64,000 nucleotides of DNA from Bog-473 sp963726005 (GTDB taxonomy: Bacteria > Actinomycetota > Acidimicrobiia > Acidimicrobiales > RAAP-2). Numbering within the stretch: the stretch's first letter is position 1; every line of letters begins with the position of its first letter. The DNA is taken from positions 124,001-188,000 of the forward strand of contig CAVSAT010000012.1 in assembly GCA_963726005.1 (NCBI GenBank), given 5' to 3'. The notes beneath the pieces are model-generated. The model did not search any database, was not told where the DNA came from, and was given only the letters and a program-made list of their open reading frames with translations. Both the position numbers and the translations under genes were made by a program. Below are positions 44,995-53,890 of the stretch, one piece after another.

Positions 44995-45212
44995 CAGTGT
45001 TCCGTCGACGAAGACCCGCCTCCCAGGCGCGTCCGTAGCGCTCCCCGATCGCCGCATCGGCTCCCGGTCCGTACCCACCGGTGACCACATCGGCTCGGAG
45101 TGTCCGTTCGCACGCGTCACCGCCCGTCGTTTCGACGCGTGTGGACTTCTCCGGTTCACGGCGCGGAGGCCCTGAGAAGACCCAAGACCCCGAGCAGCGA
45201 AGGAGGTGAGAC
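44995..45212 (+). other. 218-base leader region before the NRAMP gene
   Basis: No gene is seen. A small CGCCT/AGGCG hairpin lies near 45026 and GGAGGTGAG just before ATG 45213. I looked for a magnesium (M-box) or manganese riboswitch and did not find the conserved cores. Confidence 0.4.
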
Positions 45213-46844
45213 ATGTCCGAGACTCGGGAGCCCGACGGCCCGACGGCCGTCCTCGACGAAGCGCACATCGGAGACATCCAGGGCGCATTCGGCACGATCC
45301 GCCAGCACGACACCGGTGCACGCCGGTCGTGGACGGCTCGCCTCCTGACCCTGCTCGCGATCATGGGACCAGGGCTGATCGTCATGATCGGCGACAACGA
45401 CGCCGGCGGTGTCTCCACCTACTCGCAGGCGGGCCAAAACTTCGGCCTCACCCTGCTGTGGACCCTGCCGCTGCTCATCCCGGTGCTCATCGTGAACCAG
45501 GAGATGGTGGTGCGCCTCGGTGCCGTCACGGGTGTCGGCCACGCCCGCCTGATCAACGAGCGTTTCGGCCGGTTCTGGGGAATGTTCTCCGTCGGCGACC
45601 TCTTCATCCTCAACTTCCTCACCATCGCCACCGAGTTCATCGGGGTCAGCCTCGCCCTCGGCTACTTCGGGGTCAGCGAGTACTACTCGGTACCCATCGC
45701 CGCCGTCACCCTCGTCGCCATGACGGCAACGGGAAGCTTCCGGCGCTGGGAGCGGTTCATGTTCGTCTTCATCTTCGCCAACTTCCTCGTCATCCCTCTG
45801 GCGTTCATGAGCCACCCGACGGCCGGGCCCTTTTTCAAGGGTCTCGTGACACCGGGCGTGCACGGGGGCTTCAACTCCACCTCGGTGCTCCTGATCATCG
45901 CCATCGTGGGCACGACGGTCGCCCCGTGGCAGCTGTTCTTCCAGCAGTCGAACATCGTCGACAAGCGGATCACGCCCCGCTGGATCAACTACGAGCGCGC
46001 CGACACCGCCGTCGGGTCGCTGGTCGTCGTGTTCGCCGCCGCCCTCCTCATGGCGGTACCGGCTGCCGCCTTCGCCCACACGCCGCTGTTCGGCCAGTTC
46101 ACCAACGCCGGCGGCGTGGCCGAGGGCCTGAAGCACTACGTCAGCAATGCAGCGGGCACCATCTTCGCCATCGTGTTGCTGAACGCCTCCATCATCGGTG
46201 CCGCCGCGGTGACCCTCTCCACCTCGTACGCCTTTGGGGACGTCTTCGGCGCCCACCATTCCTTGCACCGGAGTTTCCGCGACGCCAAATTCTTCTACGG
46301 AGTGTTCAGCGCAATGGTTGTCCTCGCCGCGGGCATCGTCATCATCCCCGGCGCGCCACTCGGGGTCATCACGACCGGTGTCCAAGCTCTTGCTGGCGTG
46401 CTGCTCCCCAGCGCCACCGTATTCCTCCTGCTGCTCTGCAACGACAAGGACGTGCTGGGCCCCTGGGTGAACCGTCCCTGGCTGAACGTGGTGGCCATCG
46501 TCATCATCTCCGTCCTGTTGATGATGTCCTTCGTGCTCATGATCACGACGCTCTTCCCGTCCATCAACGTCAACGACCTCGCCCTGGTGTTGGGTGGGAT
46601 CCTCCTCGTCGTCTACGTGGTCGGTGGCATCGTGCTGCTGCGCAACCGGTCGGTGCGCCCGCTCGTTGCGGTGATGTCGGGCGAGCAACGGGCCAACTGG
46701 CGCATGCCACCGCTCAACCTGCTCACCCGCCCGAAGTGGTCCCGCGGCCGGCTCTTCGGTATGTGGGCGCTGCGCGCCTACCTGATCGTCGCCGTCGTCC
46801 TCCTACTGGTGAAGGCGATCCAACTCGGCCTCCACGGCAAATGA
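45213..46844 (+). CDS. NRAMP-related divalent metal transporter with altered metal-site motifs
   Basis: This 543-residue protein has about eleven to twelve helices of the NRAMP fold. The helix 1 motif reads 'MIGDNDAGGVSTYSQAGQNF' where classical members have DPGN. The helix 6 motif reads 'VGTTVAPWQLFFQQSNIVDK' where classical members have A-M-P-H. Loss of the metal-binding Met is a feature of NRAMP-related magnesium transporters, so Mg(II) is a likely substrate, though Mn(II) remains possible. A strong AAGGAGGTGAG ribosome site precedes ATG 45213. Its upstream neighbours are the MgtE-like sensor and arsR. Confidence 0.9.
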   Translation: MSETREPDGPTAVLDEAHIGDIQGAFGTIRQHDTGARRSWTARLLTLLAIMGPGLIVMIGDNDAGGVSTYSQAGQNFGLTLLWTLPLLIPVLIVNQEMVVRLGAVTGVGHARLINERFGRFWGMFSVGDLFILNFLTIATEFIGVSLALGYFGVSEYYSVPIAAVTLVAMTATGSFRRWERFMFVFIFANFLVIPLAFMSHPTAGPFFKGLVTPGVHGGFNSTSVLLIIAIVGTTVAPWQLFFQQSNIVDKRITPRWINYERADTAVGSLVVVFAAALLMAVPAAAFAHTPLFGQFTNAGGVAEGLKHYVSNAAGTIFAIVLLNASIIGAAAVTLSTSYAFGDVFGAHHSLHRSFRDAKFFYGVFSAMVVLAAGIVIIPGAPLGVITTGVQALAGVLLPSATVFLLLLCNDKDVLGPWVNRPWLNVVAIVIISVLLMMSFVLMITTLFPSINVNDLALVLGGILLVVYVVGGIVLLRNRSVRPLVAVMSGEQRANWRMPPLNLLTRPKWSRGRLFGMWALRAYLIVAVVLLLVKAIQLGLHGK

Positions 46845-46917
46845 GTTGAGGTCACCGCCCGCCGCGACCGGCGGCGCCCGCGTCGACAAAGGCGCGGGTG
46901 GGATGATTGGCCCTCAC

Positions 46918-47430
46918 ATGGTTGCGCGAAGTGCAGGTCTGCTGTTGTACCGGATCGATGACGCCGGTGGTGCCGAGGTGCTCATCGCACACCCTGGTGG
47001 GCCGTTTTGGGAACGGAAGGGCTACGGCTCGTGGTCCATCCCCAAGGGGGAGTACGACGAGGACGAGGACGCGCTCGCTGCAGCCTTCAGGGAGTTCGAG
47101 GAGGAGACGGGTCTGAAGGTGCCGCACCACGATGCCCTCTTCCTCGGGGAGTTGCGTCAGCCAAGCGGGAAACGCGTCGCGGTGTGGGCACTGGAGGCCG
47201 ACCTCGATATTTCCGGGGCGGTGAGCAACACGTTCGAGCTCGAATGGCCGCGCGGTTCCGGGAAGGTGAGGGAGTATCCCGAAGTGGATCGCATCGAATG
47301 GGTCCAGGTGGGCCTCGCCCGAAGAATGCTCTTGAAGGGCCAGGCCCCCTTCCTGGACCGCCTGCTCGAGGCCATCGGTGTCGGGGGCGGATTCCCGCGG
47401 GAAGGGGCGACTCCGCCGTCACAGGAGTGA
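46918..47430 (+). CDS. Nudix hydrolase
   Basis: This protein of about 170 residues has the Nudix box from 'GEYDEDEDALAAAF' to 'REFEEETGL', with the full G-x5-E-x7-REUxEExGU spacing, and a start 'MVARSAGLLLYRIDDAGGAE' usual for this subgroup. It hydrolyses a nucleoside diphosphate linked to some moiety; the group includes bis(5'-nucleosyl) polyphosphate hydrolases. An earlier in-frame ATG at 46903 is possible. It follows the NRAMP gene by 73 bases and precedes the diguanylate cyclase, with no evident functional link. Confidence 0.88.
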   Translation: MVARSAGLLLYRIDDAGGAEVLIAHPGGPFWERKGYGSWSIPKGEYDEDEDALAAAFREFEEETGLKVPHHDALFLGELRQPSGKRVAVWALEADLDISGAVSNTFELEWPRGSGKVREYPEVDRIEWVQVGLARRMLLKGQAPFLDRLLEAIGVGGGFPREGATPPSQE

Positions 47431-47613
47431 CGAGCGGAAGGATCGGACGTTCTCGCAGCTTGAGTGGCCATTTGCTCGCCCTCGGCAGCGGTGCCGCAGG
47501 GTCGAACGGGGACTACGGTCTCAGAATTAGTACTTTCGGCTCTATAAGGGGCGGCGGGTGGCGGACCGAAGGAAGAAGCGAGGCAGTGGGATCGGCCGCC
47601 TTGGGGGGACGCC

Positions 47614-49164
47614 ATGGAAGAGCACGACGACCGGGCGCGGGCCCGGCGGCCCCGGCGCCGATTCTTCGTGCGAGCGTTCATCTTCCTCGCCCTCGCCGCC
47701 GTCGCCCAGGCCAGCGTGGCCCTGCCGCCCGGGCCCACCGAGCCGGGGTTCTACTGGGCGAGCCTGGCTGTGCTCGTGGCGTGCACCCTGTCGTTGCTCC
47801 TGCCGTGGGGTCGCTTTCCCCGCTGGGCCGTGCTCGTTCCGACTTTGGCCTACCTCGTCTCGGTCACGCTGTTGCTGATCTCGGGCGGCACCAACCCGAG
47901 CGTCCAGAGCACCGCGGGCGGTCTCTCGGCGCTGGTCCTGCTGCCGGTCCTCGGCATGGCCCTCTACTACCCGGGTTCGTACGCGGTGACCGTCATCGGG
48001 GCCGCCATGGTCAGCCTGACGGTCGCCGGCATCGCCATGCAGAGCAGCGGCGCCACCGATCTCCGCCGTCTCTTCCTGTGGACTGCGGTCTCGGTGGTGA
48101 TGGCGGTCACCATCCACCACCTCCGCGTCAGCCTCGAGAGCAAGGTGCGCGACTCGACGGACCTCGCGCGCGCGGGCCGTCTGATGAACGGCGCGACGCA
48201 GTCGCTGACTTCGCTGCGCGATCCGATGGAGGTGATCTCGGAGGGAACGAAGGTGATGACCGATGTGGTTGGATCCGGATTCAGCGCCGCCTGGTACGTG
48301 CGGGTGAGCGACGGCGTCGTCATACAAGAGGTGGTGTTCGACGATCACGGATCACTTCCGACCAGCTACCTGCTCAGGGACGACCCGTATGTCGGAGAGG
48401 TCTGGGACACAGGCACCCCGCTCGTGGTTGACCTGCACCGTACGGCGATGGGCCCGACGCTCCGCGCCATCACCGACGACGTCGCTCTCGTCTACGCCGC
48501 CTTCATCCCCATTGCGGTGAACGGGCAGCTGCACGGCCTCATCAGGATCGAGCGACGCGACGCCATGGTCTCCGAGGAGGTCTTCTCCCGGTGCCGCGCC
48601 CTGGGCAACGTCGTCGAGCTCGCGCTCGGCAACGCGATCGCCCACCAGGAGCTCGAGATGCAGGCCAACACCGATCCCCTGACAGGGTTGTCCAATCGTC
48701 GGGGCCTTGCGCTCTACCTCGACGGTGACCGGCGCCGGAGCGCCGTGTGCATCCTCGTCCTGGACATCGACGGCCTCAAGGGCATCAACGACGACCACGG
48801 ACACGACGTCGGCGACAAGATGCTCATCTCCGTGGCGCGGGCCGCGTCGGGCGTCCTGCGCCACGGCGACCTGTTGGCGCGGACGGGGGGTGACGAGTTC
48901 GTCGCCGTGGTGGCCGACGCGGACAAGTCGGACGCACGTCGGGTGACAGACCGGATTCAGGACGCAGTGTCCCGCGTGAAGGTGCAAGGAGTGCGGACCA
49001 CCGTCAGCATCGGATTTGCGTGCTGCGGGAAGAACGGTGACGTCGACCGGGTGCGGCAGCTGGCTGACGAGGCGATGTACCAGACGAAACGCGTGGCGCG
49101 CCGCTCGCACGCGCGGCAGCCCCGCCTGCGGGGAGGCCACGACTTCGTGACCCCGGACCGCTGA
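47614..49164 (+). CDS. Membrane diguanylate cyclase: multi-helix sensor, GAF and GGDEF
   Basis: This 516-residue protein has about five or six helices at 20-165, a GAF-like domain (about 190-340) and a GGDEF domain (about 350-500). The active site is 'ARTGGDEFVAVVAD' at about 424, and an RxxD product-inhibition site 'RHGD' lies five residues upstream, so it should make cyclic di-GMP and be feedback-inhibited. No EAL domain is present. A TATAAG hexamer lies about 65 bases upstream. The stimulus is unknown. A spacer of about 180 bases follows. Confidence 0.93.
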   Translation: MEEHDDRARARRPRRRFFVRAFIFLALAAVAQASVALPPGPTEPGFYWASLAVLVACTLSLLLPWGRFPRWAVLVPTLAYLVSVTLLLISGGTNPSVQSTAGGLSALVLLPVLGMALYYPGSYAVTVIGAAMVSLTVAGIAMQSSGATDLRRLFLWTAVSVVMAVTIHHLRVSLESKVRDSTDLARAGRLMNGATQSLTSLRDPMEVISEGTKVMTDVVGSGFSAAWYVRVSDGVVIQEVVFDDHGSLPTSYLLRDDPYVGEVWDTGTPLVVDLHRTAMGPTLRAITDDVALVYAAFIPIAVNGQLHGLIRIERRDAMVSEEVFSRCRALGNVVELALGNAIAHQELEMQANTDPLTGLSNRRGLALYLDGDRRRSAVCILVLDIDGLKGINDDHGHDVGDKMLISVARAASGVLRHGDLLARTGGDEFVAVVADADKSDARRVTDRIQDAVSRVKVQGVRTTVSIGFACCGKNGDVDRVRQLADEAMYQTKRVARRSHARQPRLRGGHDFVTPDR

Positions 49165-49353
49165 GCCGGCGGGGGCCGGGCGACGGCGATCAACGGGTGT
49201 CGGTCAGCCCGTCACCCGCCAGGGCGTGCTGCGTCCCGAACGTGAGCCGCCGTCGCAACCCCGCCACGTCCCGCGTCATCCCGACGAGGTGAGTCGCCAC
49301 CCGCCGACGTGTGGTAACAGAAGGGATGAGCAACTAGACGAAGGGAGATGCCA

Positions 49354-49656
49354 ATGAGCTCACCTGGATTCATTCAGATCATGGAGTTCACCACACCCGA
49401 TATCGATGCCGTCCTCGCGGTGACCGAGGAGTGGAAGAAGGCGACCGAGGGGCGACGCACGGCGCGTCACGAAATCGTCACCCGCGACCGGAACAACGCT
49501 GACCGCTACAAGATCATCGCCTTCTTCGACTCCTACGAGTCAGCCATGGAGAACTCGAAGCTGCCCGAGACGCAGCAATTCGCGGAGAGGCAGGCCGCAG
49601 TGCTCGCGGACATGTCGTTCGCCGACCTCGAGGTGATGGTCGACGCCGATCTTTGA
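49354..49656 (+). CDS. Small dimeric alpha-beta barrel (ABM-like) protein
   Basis: This protein of about 100 residues has the pattern of a ferredoxin-like antibiotic-biosynthesis-monooxygenase-type fold: 'SSPGFIQIMEFTTPDIDAVL', 'TEEWKKATEGRRTARHEIVT', 'YKIIAFFDSYESAMENSKLP' and a final strand. ATG 49354 is eight bases after AAGGGAG; ATG 49348 is too close to it. No cofactor motif is visible. It stands alone before tRNA-Pro. The reaction is unknown. Confidence 0.72.
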   Translation: MSSPGFIQIMEFTTPDIDAVLAVTEEWKKATEGRRTARHEIVTRDRNNADRYKIIAFFDSYESAMENSKLPETQQFAERQAAVLADMSFADLEVMVDADL

Positions 49657-49705
49657 TCCGACTGTGGGCCTGCCATGCGGGCCGCCGTGCCAAGCGCCTC
49701 CAGAG

Positions 49706-49780
49706 TCGGGCTGCCCGGATTTGAACCGGGGACCTCTGCGTCCCGAACGCAGCGCGCTAACCAAGCTGCGCCACAGCCCG
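49706..49780 (-). tRNA. tRNA-Pro (anticodon CGG)
   Basis: On the minus strand the acceptor stem CGGGCTG/CAGCCCG, D-arm GCGCAGCTTGGTTAGCGC, anticodon arm CTGCG-TTCGGGA-CGCAG and T-arm CCCGGTTCAAATCCGGG are present, giving CGG. CCA is not encoded. Confidence 0.97.
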
Positions 49781-49821
49781 TCCACCCCCCGAGGGGAGCA
49801 GCGAGCCACACTACCGCGGCG

Positions 49822-50796
49822 TCAGACCGCGGCTTCCCCGCTCCCGTTGGCCGCGGGGTCGCCACCCGAGGTGCCGCCGCGTGCGTCCGCATCCTCTGAC
49901 CCGGTCGCGCCGCCGGCACGGGTGGCGACCACCTGCGCCACCCGCCGCTTGTCCATCTCGACCACGCGCAGGTTCCAGTCGCCGACACGGACCTCCTCGC
50001 CCTCGCTCGGGATGTGACCGAAGCGCTCGAACAGGAGGCCACCGAGGGTGACGTACTCGCCTTCGGCGATGTCCATGCCGAGACGCTCGCGCACGTCGTC
50101 GACGTTGGTCTGGCCGTCGATCAGCCAGCGGGTGTTGTCGACCCGCACGATGTGCGCTTCGTCTTCGACGTCGAACTCGTCGTGCAGGTCCCCCACGAGT
50201 GGTTCCAAGAGGTCCTTCACCGTGAGCAGTCCTGCGACACCCCCGTACTCGTCGACCACGACGGCAACGGCCCGCCGGTGCTTGCGCATGTCGGCCAAGG
50301 CCTCGAGGACTCCGAGCGACTCGGGGAGGAAGTAGGGCTGGCGGACCTTACGGGAGATCTCCAAGGGGCTGGGGTCGGTGGCGTCCCTGTCCTTCGGCTC
50401 GCTCCCCTCGCCGCGCCGACGGTCGCCGGGGGCCCCTCCGCCGGTCCGGAAGATGTCGTTGACGAAGAGGATGCCGATCAGGTCGTCGAGGTCGTCGTGG
50501 ACCACGGGGAAGCAGCTGTGTCCCGAGCTTCGCACCGCCCGCGCGATGTCCTCCGCGTGGACCGGAATGGTCAGGTAGGTCACGTCGACCCGCGGCGTCA
50601 TCACCTCCCGCACATCCATGTCACGGAGGTCCGCCAGCGCCTCGGTGATGATCCGCTCTTGTTCCGATGCCTCCGACCCGGGGGGCTGGCCACGCCGGCC
50701 GGCCCCGGTTCGGTCGTCGCCGTCCGCGGAGCGACGCCACGGCCGGCGCGATCGCTTGGGGGGCTGGCGGTCCCGAGGCTCCTGTCGGTGCGACAC
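49822..50796 (-). CDS. CorC/HlyC-like CBS-pair protein without a membrane domain
   Basis: This protein of about 324 residues has an N-terminal polar stretch, a CBS pair ('DVREVMTPRVDVTYLTIPVH', 'VVVDEYGGVAGLLTVKDLLE') and a C-terminal CorC_HlyC domain ('MDIAEGEYVTLGGLLFERFG'). It lacks the DUF21 helices of full-length efflux proteins, like CorC itself, which supports Mg/Co efflux. An insertion rich in Asp/Arg/Gly separates the two CBS motifs. GTG 50796 was chosen because the upstream frame is antisense to the receiver gene; the start is uncertain. It follows the receiver gene at eleven bases. Confidence 0.85.
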   Translation of the reverse strand: MSHRQEPRDRQPPKRSRRPWRRSADGDDRTGAGRRGQPPGSEASEQERIITEALADLRDMDVREVMTPRVDVTYLTIPVHAEDIARAVRSSGHSCFPVVHDDLDDLIGILFVNDIFRTGGGAPGDRRRGEGSEPKDRDATDPSPLEISRKVRQPYFLPESLGVLEALADMRKHRRAVAVVVDEYGGVAGLLTVKDLLEPLVGDLHDEFDVEDEAHIVRVDNTRWLIDGQTNVDDVRERLGMDIAEGEYVTLGGLLFERFGHIPSEGEEVRVGDWNLRVVEMDKRRVAQVVATRAGGATGSEDADARGGTSGGDPAANGSGEAAV

Positions 50797-50807
50797 GGCT
50801 GCGCCGG

Positions 50808-51263
50808 TCAGGGTCTGGGCTCGGGTCCTGCCTGCAGCTGGGGTCCGGCGCCCACCAGCACGGGCACGGGCGTGTACGAATCGTCGTAGAAGGTGCCGTC
50901 GTCCAAGAGCGCGGCCACGGCGCGCCGGAGGCGCAGCGGGTCGAGCGGTTTCACCACCCAACCTTCGGCGCCCGACCGGCGGGCGAGGAAGACGTCGGGC
51001 CGGCGGTCCAGAAGCATGAGCACCGCGATGTGGTCCAAGGCGTCGTAGGACTCCTGGAGGCGCAATTCCAGGCACACGGCCATGCCGCCCATGTTTCCCA
51101 TCTGCATGTCGACAATGACCAGATCGGGGGACACGTCGGCAACGAACGCCACCACCTCGGGACCTGAGGTCACCGCGCGCACCTCGACGTCGGGCCCGCT
51201 GATGACGGCCTCGACCTCCCGGCGGAGCGTGGGCGCGTCGCTGGCGACCAGGATGGTCTGCAC
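50808..51263 (-). CDS. Stand-alone response-regulator receiver protein
   Basis: This 151-residue protein has one receiver domain and no output domain. The phosphoacceptor Asp is in 'PDLVIVDMQMGNMGGMAV' and the conserved Lys in 'GWVVKPLDPLRLRRAV'. The acidic pair near the N-terminus is replaced by 'ASDAPT', which may alter metal binding. GTG 51263 has a TAGTGT element seven bases upstream and gives the family start 'QTILVASD'; the frame is open to 51290. Downstream is the CorC-like gene. No kinase is adjacent. Confidence 0.87.
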   Translation of the reverse strand: MQTILVASDAPTLRREVEAVISGPDVEVRAVTSGPEVVAFVADVSPDLVIVDMQMGNMGGMAVCLELRLQESYDALDHIAVLMLLDRRPDVFLARRSGAEGWVVKPLDPLRLRRAVAALLDDGTFYDDSYTPVPVLVGAGPQLQAGPEPRP

Positions 51264-51270
51264 CGACCGG

Positions 51271-51276
51271 ACACTA
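51271..51276 (-). promoter_or_regulatory. Putative -10 element TAGTGT for the receiver gene
   Basis: On the minus strand TAGTGT ends seven bases before GTG 51263 and supports that start over GTG 51290. Confidence 0.4.
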
Positions 51277-51326
51277 TCGGACCCGTCCACGCCGAAGGTA
51301 GCCCGGGCCGCGATCCCGAGCGGGCC

Positions 51327-52487
51327 TCAGACGAACAGGTGGTCGGCCGCCCGCCGCAACCCGCCCAATTCGTGCACGTCCTCCCCGAAGAGGGGGATCA
51401 GTCCGACCGGTGCCGGCGACACCTGCGCGGCCAGGCCGGAGAATGCTGCGTGTTCTCGTGCCGCCAGCGCGTTCAGCTCGACCAGGTTGGCCTCGAGGGC
51501 CTCCATGGCGGGCACGGCCGGAGTCGGAGCGGGGGGTTCGCCCTCGACAGGCCCGAACGAAGGCGCGATGCGGTTCACGACCAGCGCGGCGACCGCCACA
51601 TCGCGCTCGCCCAGTTTCTCGGCGAAGAAGCCCGCCTCGGCGATGGCGTCGGGCCGGGCCGTCGTGACCAGGACATAGGCCGTGGAGGGATCGGCGAGCA
51701 GCTCGTGGACCGCGGCGGCGCGGCTGCGGAACCCGTCCTCCATTCCCTCGAAGGCCTGGAAGAAGGCGACGGTGTCCTGCACGATTTCCGCGCCGGCCAC
51801 CTTGGCGATCGTGCGGAGCAACGCCTGCGTGGCCATCCCGATCGCCCGCAACGACATCCGGGTCGGCACCAGCAGCGCCCGGAAGAGACGGTTCTCCAAG
51901 AAGCGGGTGAGACGGCGCGGTGCGTCGAGCAGGTCGAGCGCGTTGCGTGTCGGCGGCGTATCGACGACGACCACGTCGAACTCATTGGAGTGCACCAGCT
52001 CGTAGAGCTTCTCCATGGCCATGTACTCCTGCGTGCCCGAGAGCGCACCGGCGAGGTTCTGGTAAAGACGGTTGGCCAGGATCGACTCCGCCTGCTCCGT
52101 CGTGCGCGCGTAGCGCTGGATGAGGTCGTCGAACGTGCCCTTGGAGTCGAGCATCAGCGCGTACAGGTGACCGGGCCAGTCCCCGTCCACCTCGGTCGGC
52201 GTGTTGGGCAACGATTCCACTCCGAGCGCGTCGGCCAGGCGCCGGGCCGGGTCGACGGTGACCACGCAGGACCGTCGGCCGGCGCGGGCCGCCGCCAGGG
52301 CGAAGGTGGCCGACACGGTCGTCTTGCCGACGCCCCCCGACCCGCAGCACACGATGACCGAGCGCTCGGCGACCAGCTCCGGCAGCGTCGCCGGTCTTTG
52401 GGTCCCAGCTGAGCCGGGGCTCGCGGCCGCAGCTCCCTGACCGGTAGCCGCGCCCGCGGACCCGTCCGCCGCGGCGGTCGAGCTCAT
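51327..52487 (-). CDS. ArsA/Get3-like ATPase (second of a pair)
   Basis: This 386-residue P-loop ATPase has a Gly/Ala-rich start, the P-loop 'CCGSGGVGKTTVSATFALAA', 'VVTVDPARRLADALG' (switch I region) and 'DVVVVDTPPTRNALDLLDA' (switch II). It lacks the arsenite-binding Cys set of true ArsA. In mycobacteria two such proteins (the Rv3679-Rv3680 pair) lie beside whiB4, as here. They form a complex and are linked to stress and glycerol handling. The ATG overlaps the stop of the paired gene (ATGA), so the two are made together. Confidence 0.92.
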   Translation of the reverse strand: MSSTAAADGSAGAATGQGAAAASPGSAGTQRPATLPELVAERSVIVCCGSGGVGKTTVSATFALAAARAGRRSCVVTVDPARRLADALGVESLPNTPTEVDGDWPGHLYALMLDSKGTFDDLIQRYARTTEQAESILANRLYQNLAGALSGTQEYMAMEKLYELVHSNEFDVVVVDTPPTRNALDLLDAPRRLTRFLENRLFRALLVPTRMSLRAIGMATQALLRTIAKVAGAEIVQDTVAFFQAFEGMEDGFRSRAAAVHELLADPSTAYVLVTTARPDAIAEAGFFAEKLGERDVAVAALVVNRIAPSFGPVEGEPPAPTPAVPAMEALEANLVELNALAAREHAAFSGLAAQVSPAPVGLIPLFGEDVHELGGLRRAADHLFV

Positions 52488-53470
52488 CCTGCGCCTTCGG
52501 CCACCAGCGCGCTCACCGAATCCGCCAGCGCCTCGGCCAGGCGCTCGGTCTCGGCGGCTCCGATGTGCTCGGTCTCGAGCGCGGGGACGAGGAGTTGGGG
52601 GAGAGGCAGGTCGCGGCGCAACCGCTCGACCTGCTCGGCGGACACGGCGTGGCGGGCCAGGCGGAAACGCCGGGCCTCCTCGAGCGCCGCCAGGTGTCCG
52701 GGCTCGAGCGTCGCCCCCGCCGCCGAGGCCACCTCGGGCGCCGGCCGCGCCAGCCCGGCAGGCTCGGGGTCGCAGGCGTTGACGATCACGGGCCCCAGCT
52801 GCACGCCCGCCTTGTCCTCCAGGGTGTAGGCCGACTCGATCGTCTCCGAGACCGGGAGCTCCTCGGGGAGCGTGACCAGGATGACCCGGCAGCGGGCCGG
52901 GTCGCTGAGCAGGTCGACCACATCCTGGGCCTGGGTGCGCAGCGGGCCGCCGCGGGCCGCGTTCACCAGCCCGTTGGCGGAGGTCAGAAACGTGATGGCA
53001 TGGCCGGTGGCCGGGGCGTCCACCACGATCAGGTCGGCCACCGCCTCCCGCTCCAACTGCTTGACCTTGCCCAGGACCAGGACGTCGCGGATGCCCGGGA
53101 TCGCCGTCGACACCACGTCGAGGACGCCCGAGTGCGCCAGTCGTTTGGACACCCGCCGCAGGCCGTGTTGTTCGAGATACTCCATGAGCGCATCGTCAGG
53201 CGTGAGCCTCCGGGCGCGCACCGAGCCGGTCATGCGCCCCGCGCCGCCGGGCTGCGCCGGCGCCAGCAGCATCTCCTCGTAGCCCAGGTCCTCCCGCCCC
53301 CCGAATGCGCCGGTGATGCCCGATTTGCCCTCGAGCTCGACGATCAGGACCGACTTCCCGGCTCCGGCGGCCATCTTGGCCAGGGCCGCGCTCATCGTCG
53401 TCTTGCCCACGCCGCCCTTGCCGGCGACGACGAGGACGTGGCTTTGTGCGCAGAAGGTACCCACGTCCAT
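52484..53470 (-). CDS. ArsA/Get3-like ATPase (first of a pair)
   Basis: This protein of about 328 residues has the deviant Walker A motif 'VLVVAGKGGVGKTTMSAALA' near residue 17, 'VLIVELEGKSGITGAFGG' and switch II 'LIVVDAPATGHAITFLTS'. The upstream frame extends a further 112 codons but is not family-like. ATG 53470 is supported by a TACGCT element nine bases upstream. The gene heads a two-gene operon and is divergent from whiB (141 bases). It corresponds to the first member of the mycobacterial pair. Confidence 0.92.
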   Translation of the reverse strand: MDVGTFCAQSHVLVVAGKGGVGKTTMSAALAKMAAGAGKSVLIVELEGKSGITGAFGGREDLGYEEMLLAPAQPGGAGRMTGSVRARRLTPDDALMEYLEQHGLRRVSKRLAHSGVLDVVSTAIPGIRDVLVLGKVKQLEREAVADLIVVDAPATGHAITFLTSANGLVNAARGGPLRTQAQDVVDLLSDPARCRVILVTLPEELPVSETIESAYTLEDKAGVQLGPVIVNACDPEPAGLARPAPEVASAAGATLEPGHLAALEEARRFRLARHAVSAEQVERLRRDLPLPQLLVPALETEHIGAAETERLAEALADSVSALVAEGAG

Positions 53471-53479
53471 GCCGGGCCG

Positions 53480-53485
53480 AGCGTA
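53480..53485 (-). promoter_or_regulatory. Putative -10 element TACGCT for the ArsA-like pair
   Basis: On the minus strand TACGCT ends nine bases before ATG 53470, opposite the start of whiB. Confidence 0.4.
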
Positions 53486-53611
53486 GTTGCCGTGCTCGCG
53501 CCGCAGATCGACCGCCGTCCAAAGACCCTGGTCAACCCCCTTGAAAGCGGCCACCCTCGGCGGTAGCTTGACCCACGCAGTGGGGATCCGAGGGGCCCAT
53601 CGGGGGGTTTC

Positions 53612-53869
53612 ATGCGCCAGGGAACAGAGTCGTGGCAGTTGAAGGCAGCGTGCAGGGGACCGCAAGCCGCGGTGTTCTTCCCCCCGTCGCATGCCGAGCG
53701 CAAGGAGGAAAAGGCCTCCCGCGAGATCCGCGCCAAGGCGATTTGTGACGAGTGTCGCGTGCGCGGAGAGTGCCTGGACTACGCCATCAGGATCCGTGAG
53801 CCCCATGGGATCTGGGGCGGCATGAACGAGGTCGAGCGCAAGCTGATGCTCGACCGCCGCGCCAGCTGA
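53612..53869 (+). CDS. WhiB-family iron-sulfur regulator
   Basis: This 85-residue protein has four cysteines, C14, C45, C48 and C54 ('KAACRGPQ', 'AICDECRVRGECLDYA'), which hold a [4Fe-4S] cluster. The family turn 'GIWGGMNEVERK' lies at 66-77, followed by a short basic end. The position beside the ArsA-like pair is that of whiB4 in mycobacteria, a redox-responsive factor, so this is its likeliest counterpart. A GGGGGG stretch is the only ribosome-site candidate before ATG 53612. Divergence suggests control of the neighbours. Confidence 0.93.
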   Translation: MRQGTESWQLKAACRGPQAAVFFPPSHAERKEEKASREIRAKAICDECRVRGECLDYAIRIREPHGIWGGMNEVERKLMLDRRAS

Positions 53870-53890
53870 GCATTCCCGAGACCTCCCGCC

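Noticed and set aside
44995..45212. Magnesium or manganese riboswitch before the NRAMP gene
   Set aside because: The conserved cores were not found; only a small hairpin and a ribosome site are visible.
45156..46688. A 510-codon open frame antisense to the NRAMP gene
   Set aside because: It is His/Asp/Glu/Gly-rich shadow sequence of a strongly conserved transporter and has no recognisable domain.
51327..52487. Arsenite efflux function for the ArsA-like ATPases
   Set aside because: The arsenite-binding Cys set and any ArsB gene are absent, and the context matches the WhiB-linked pair.
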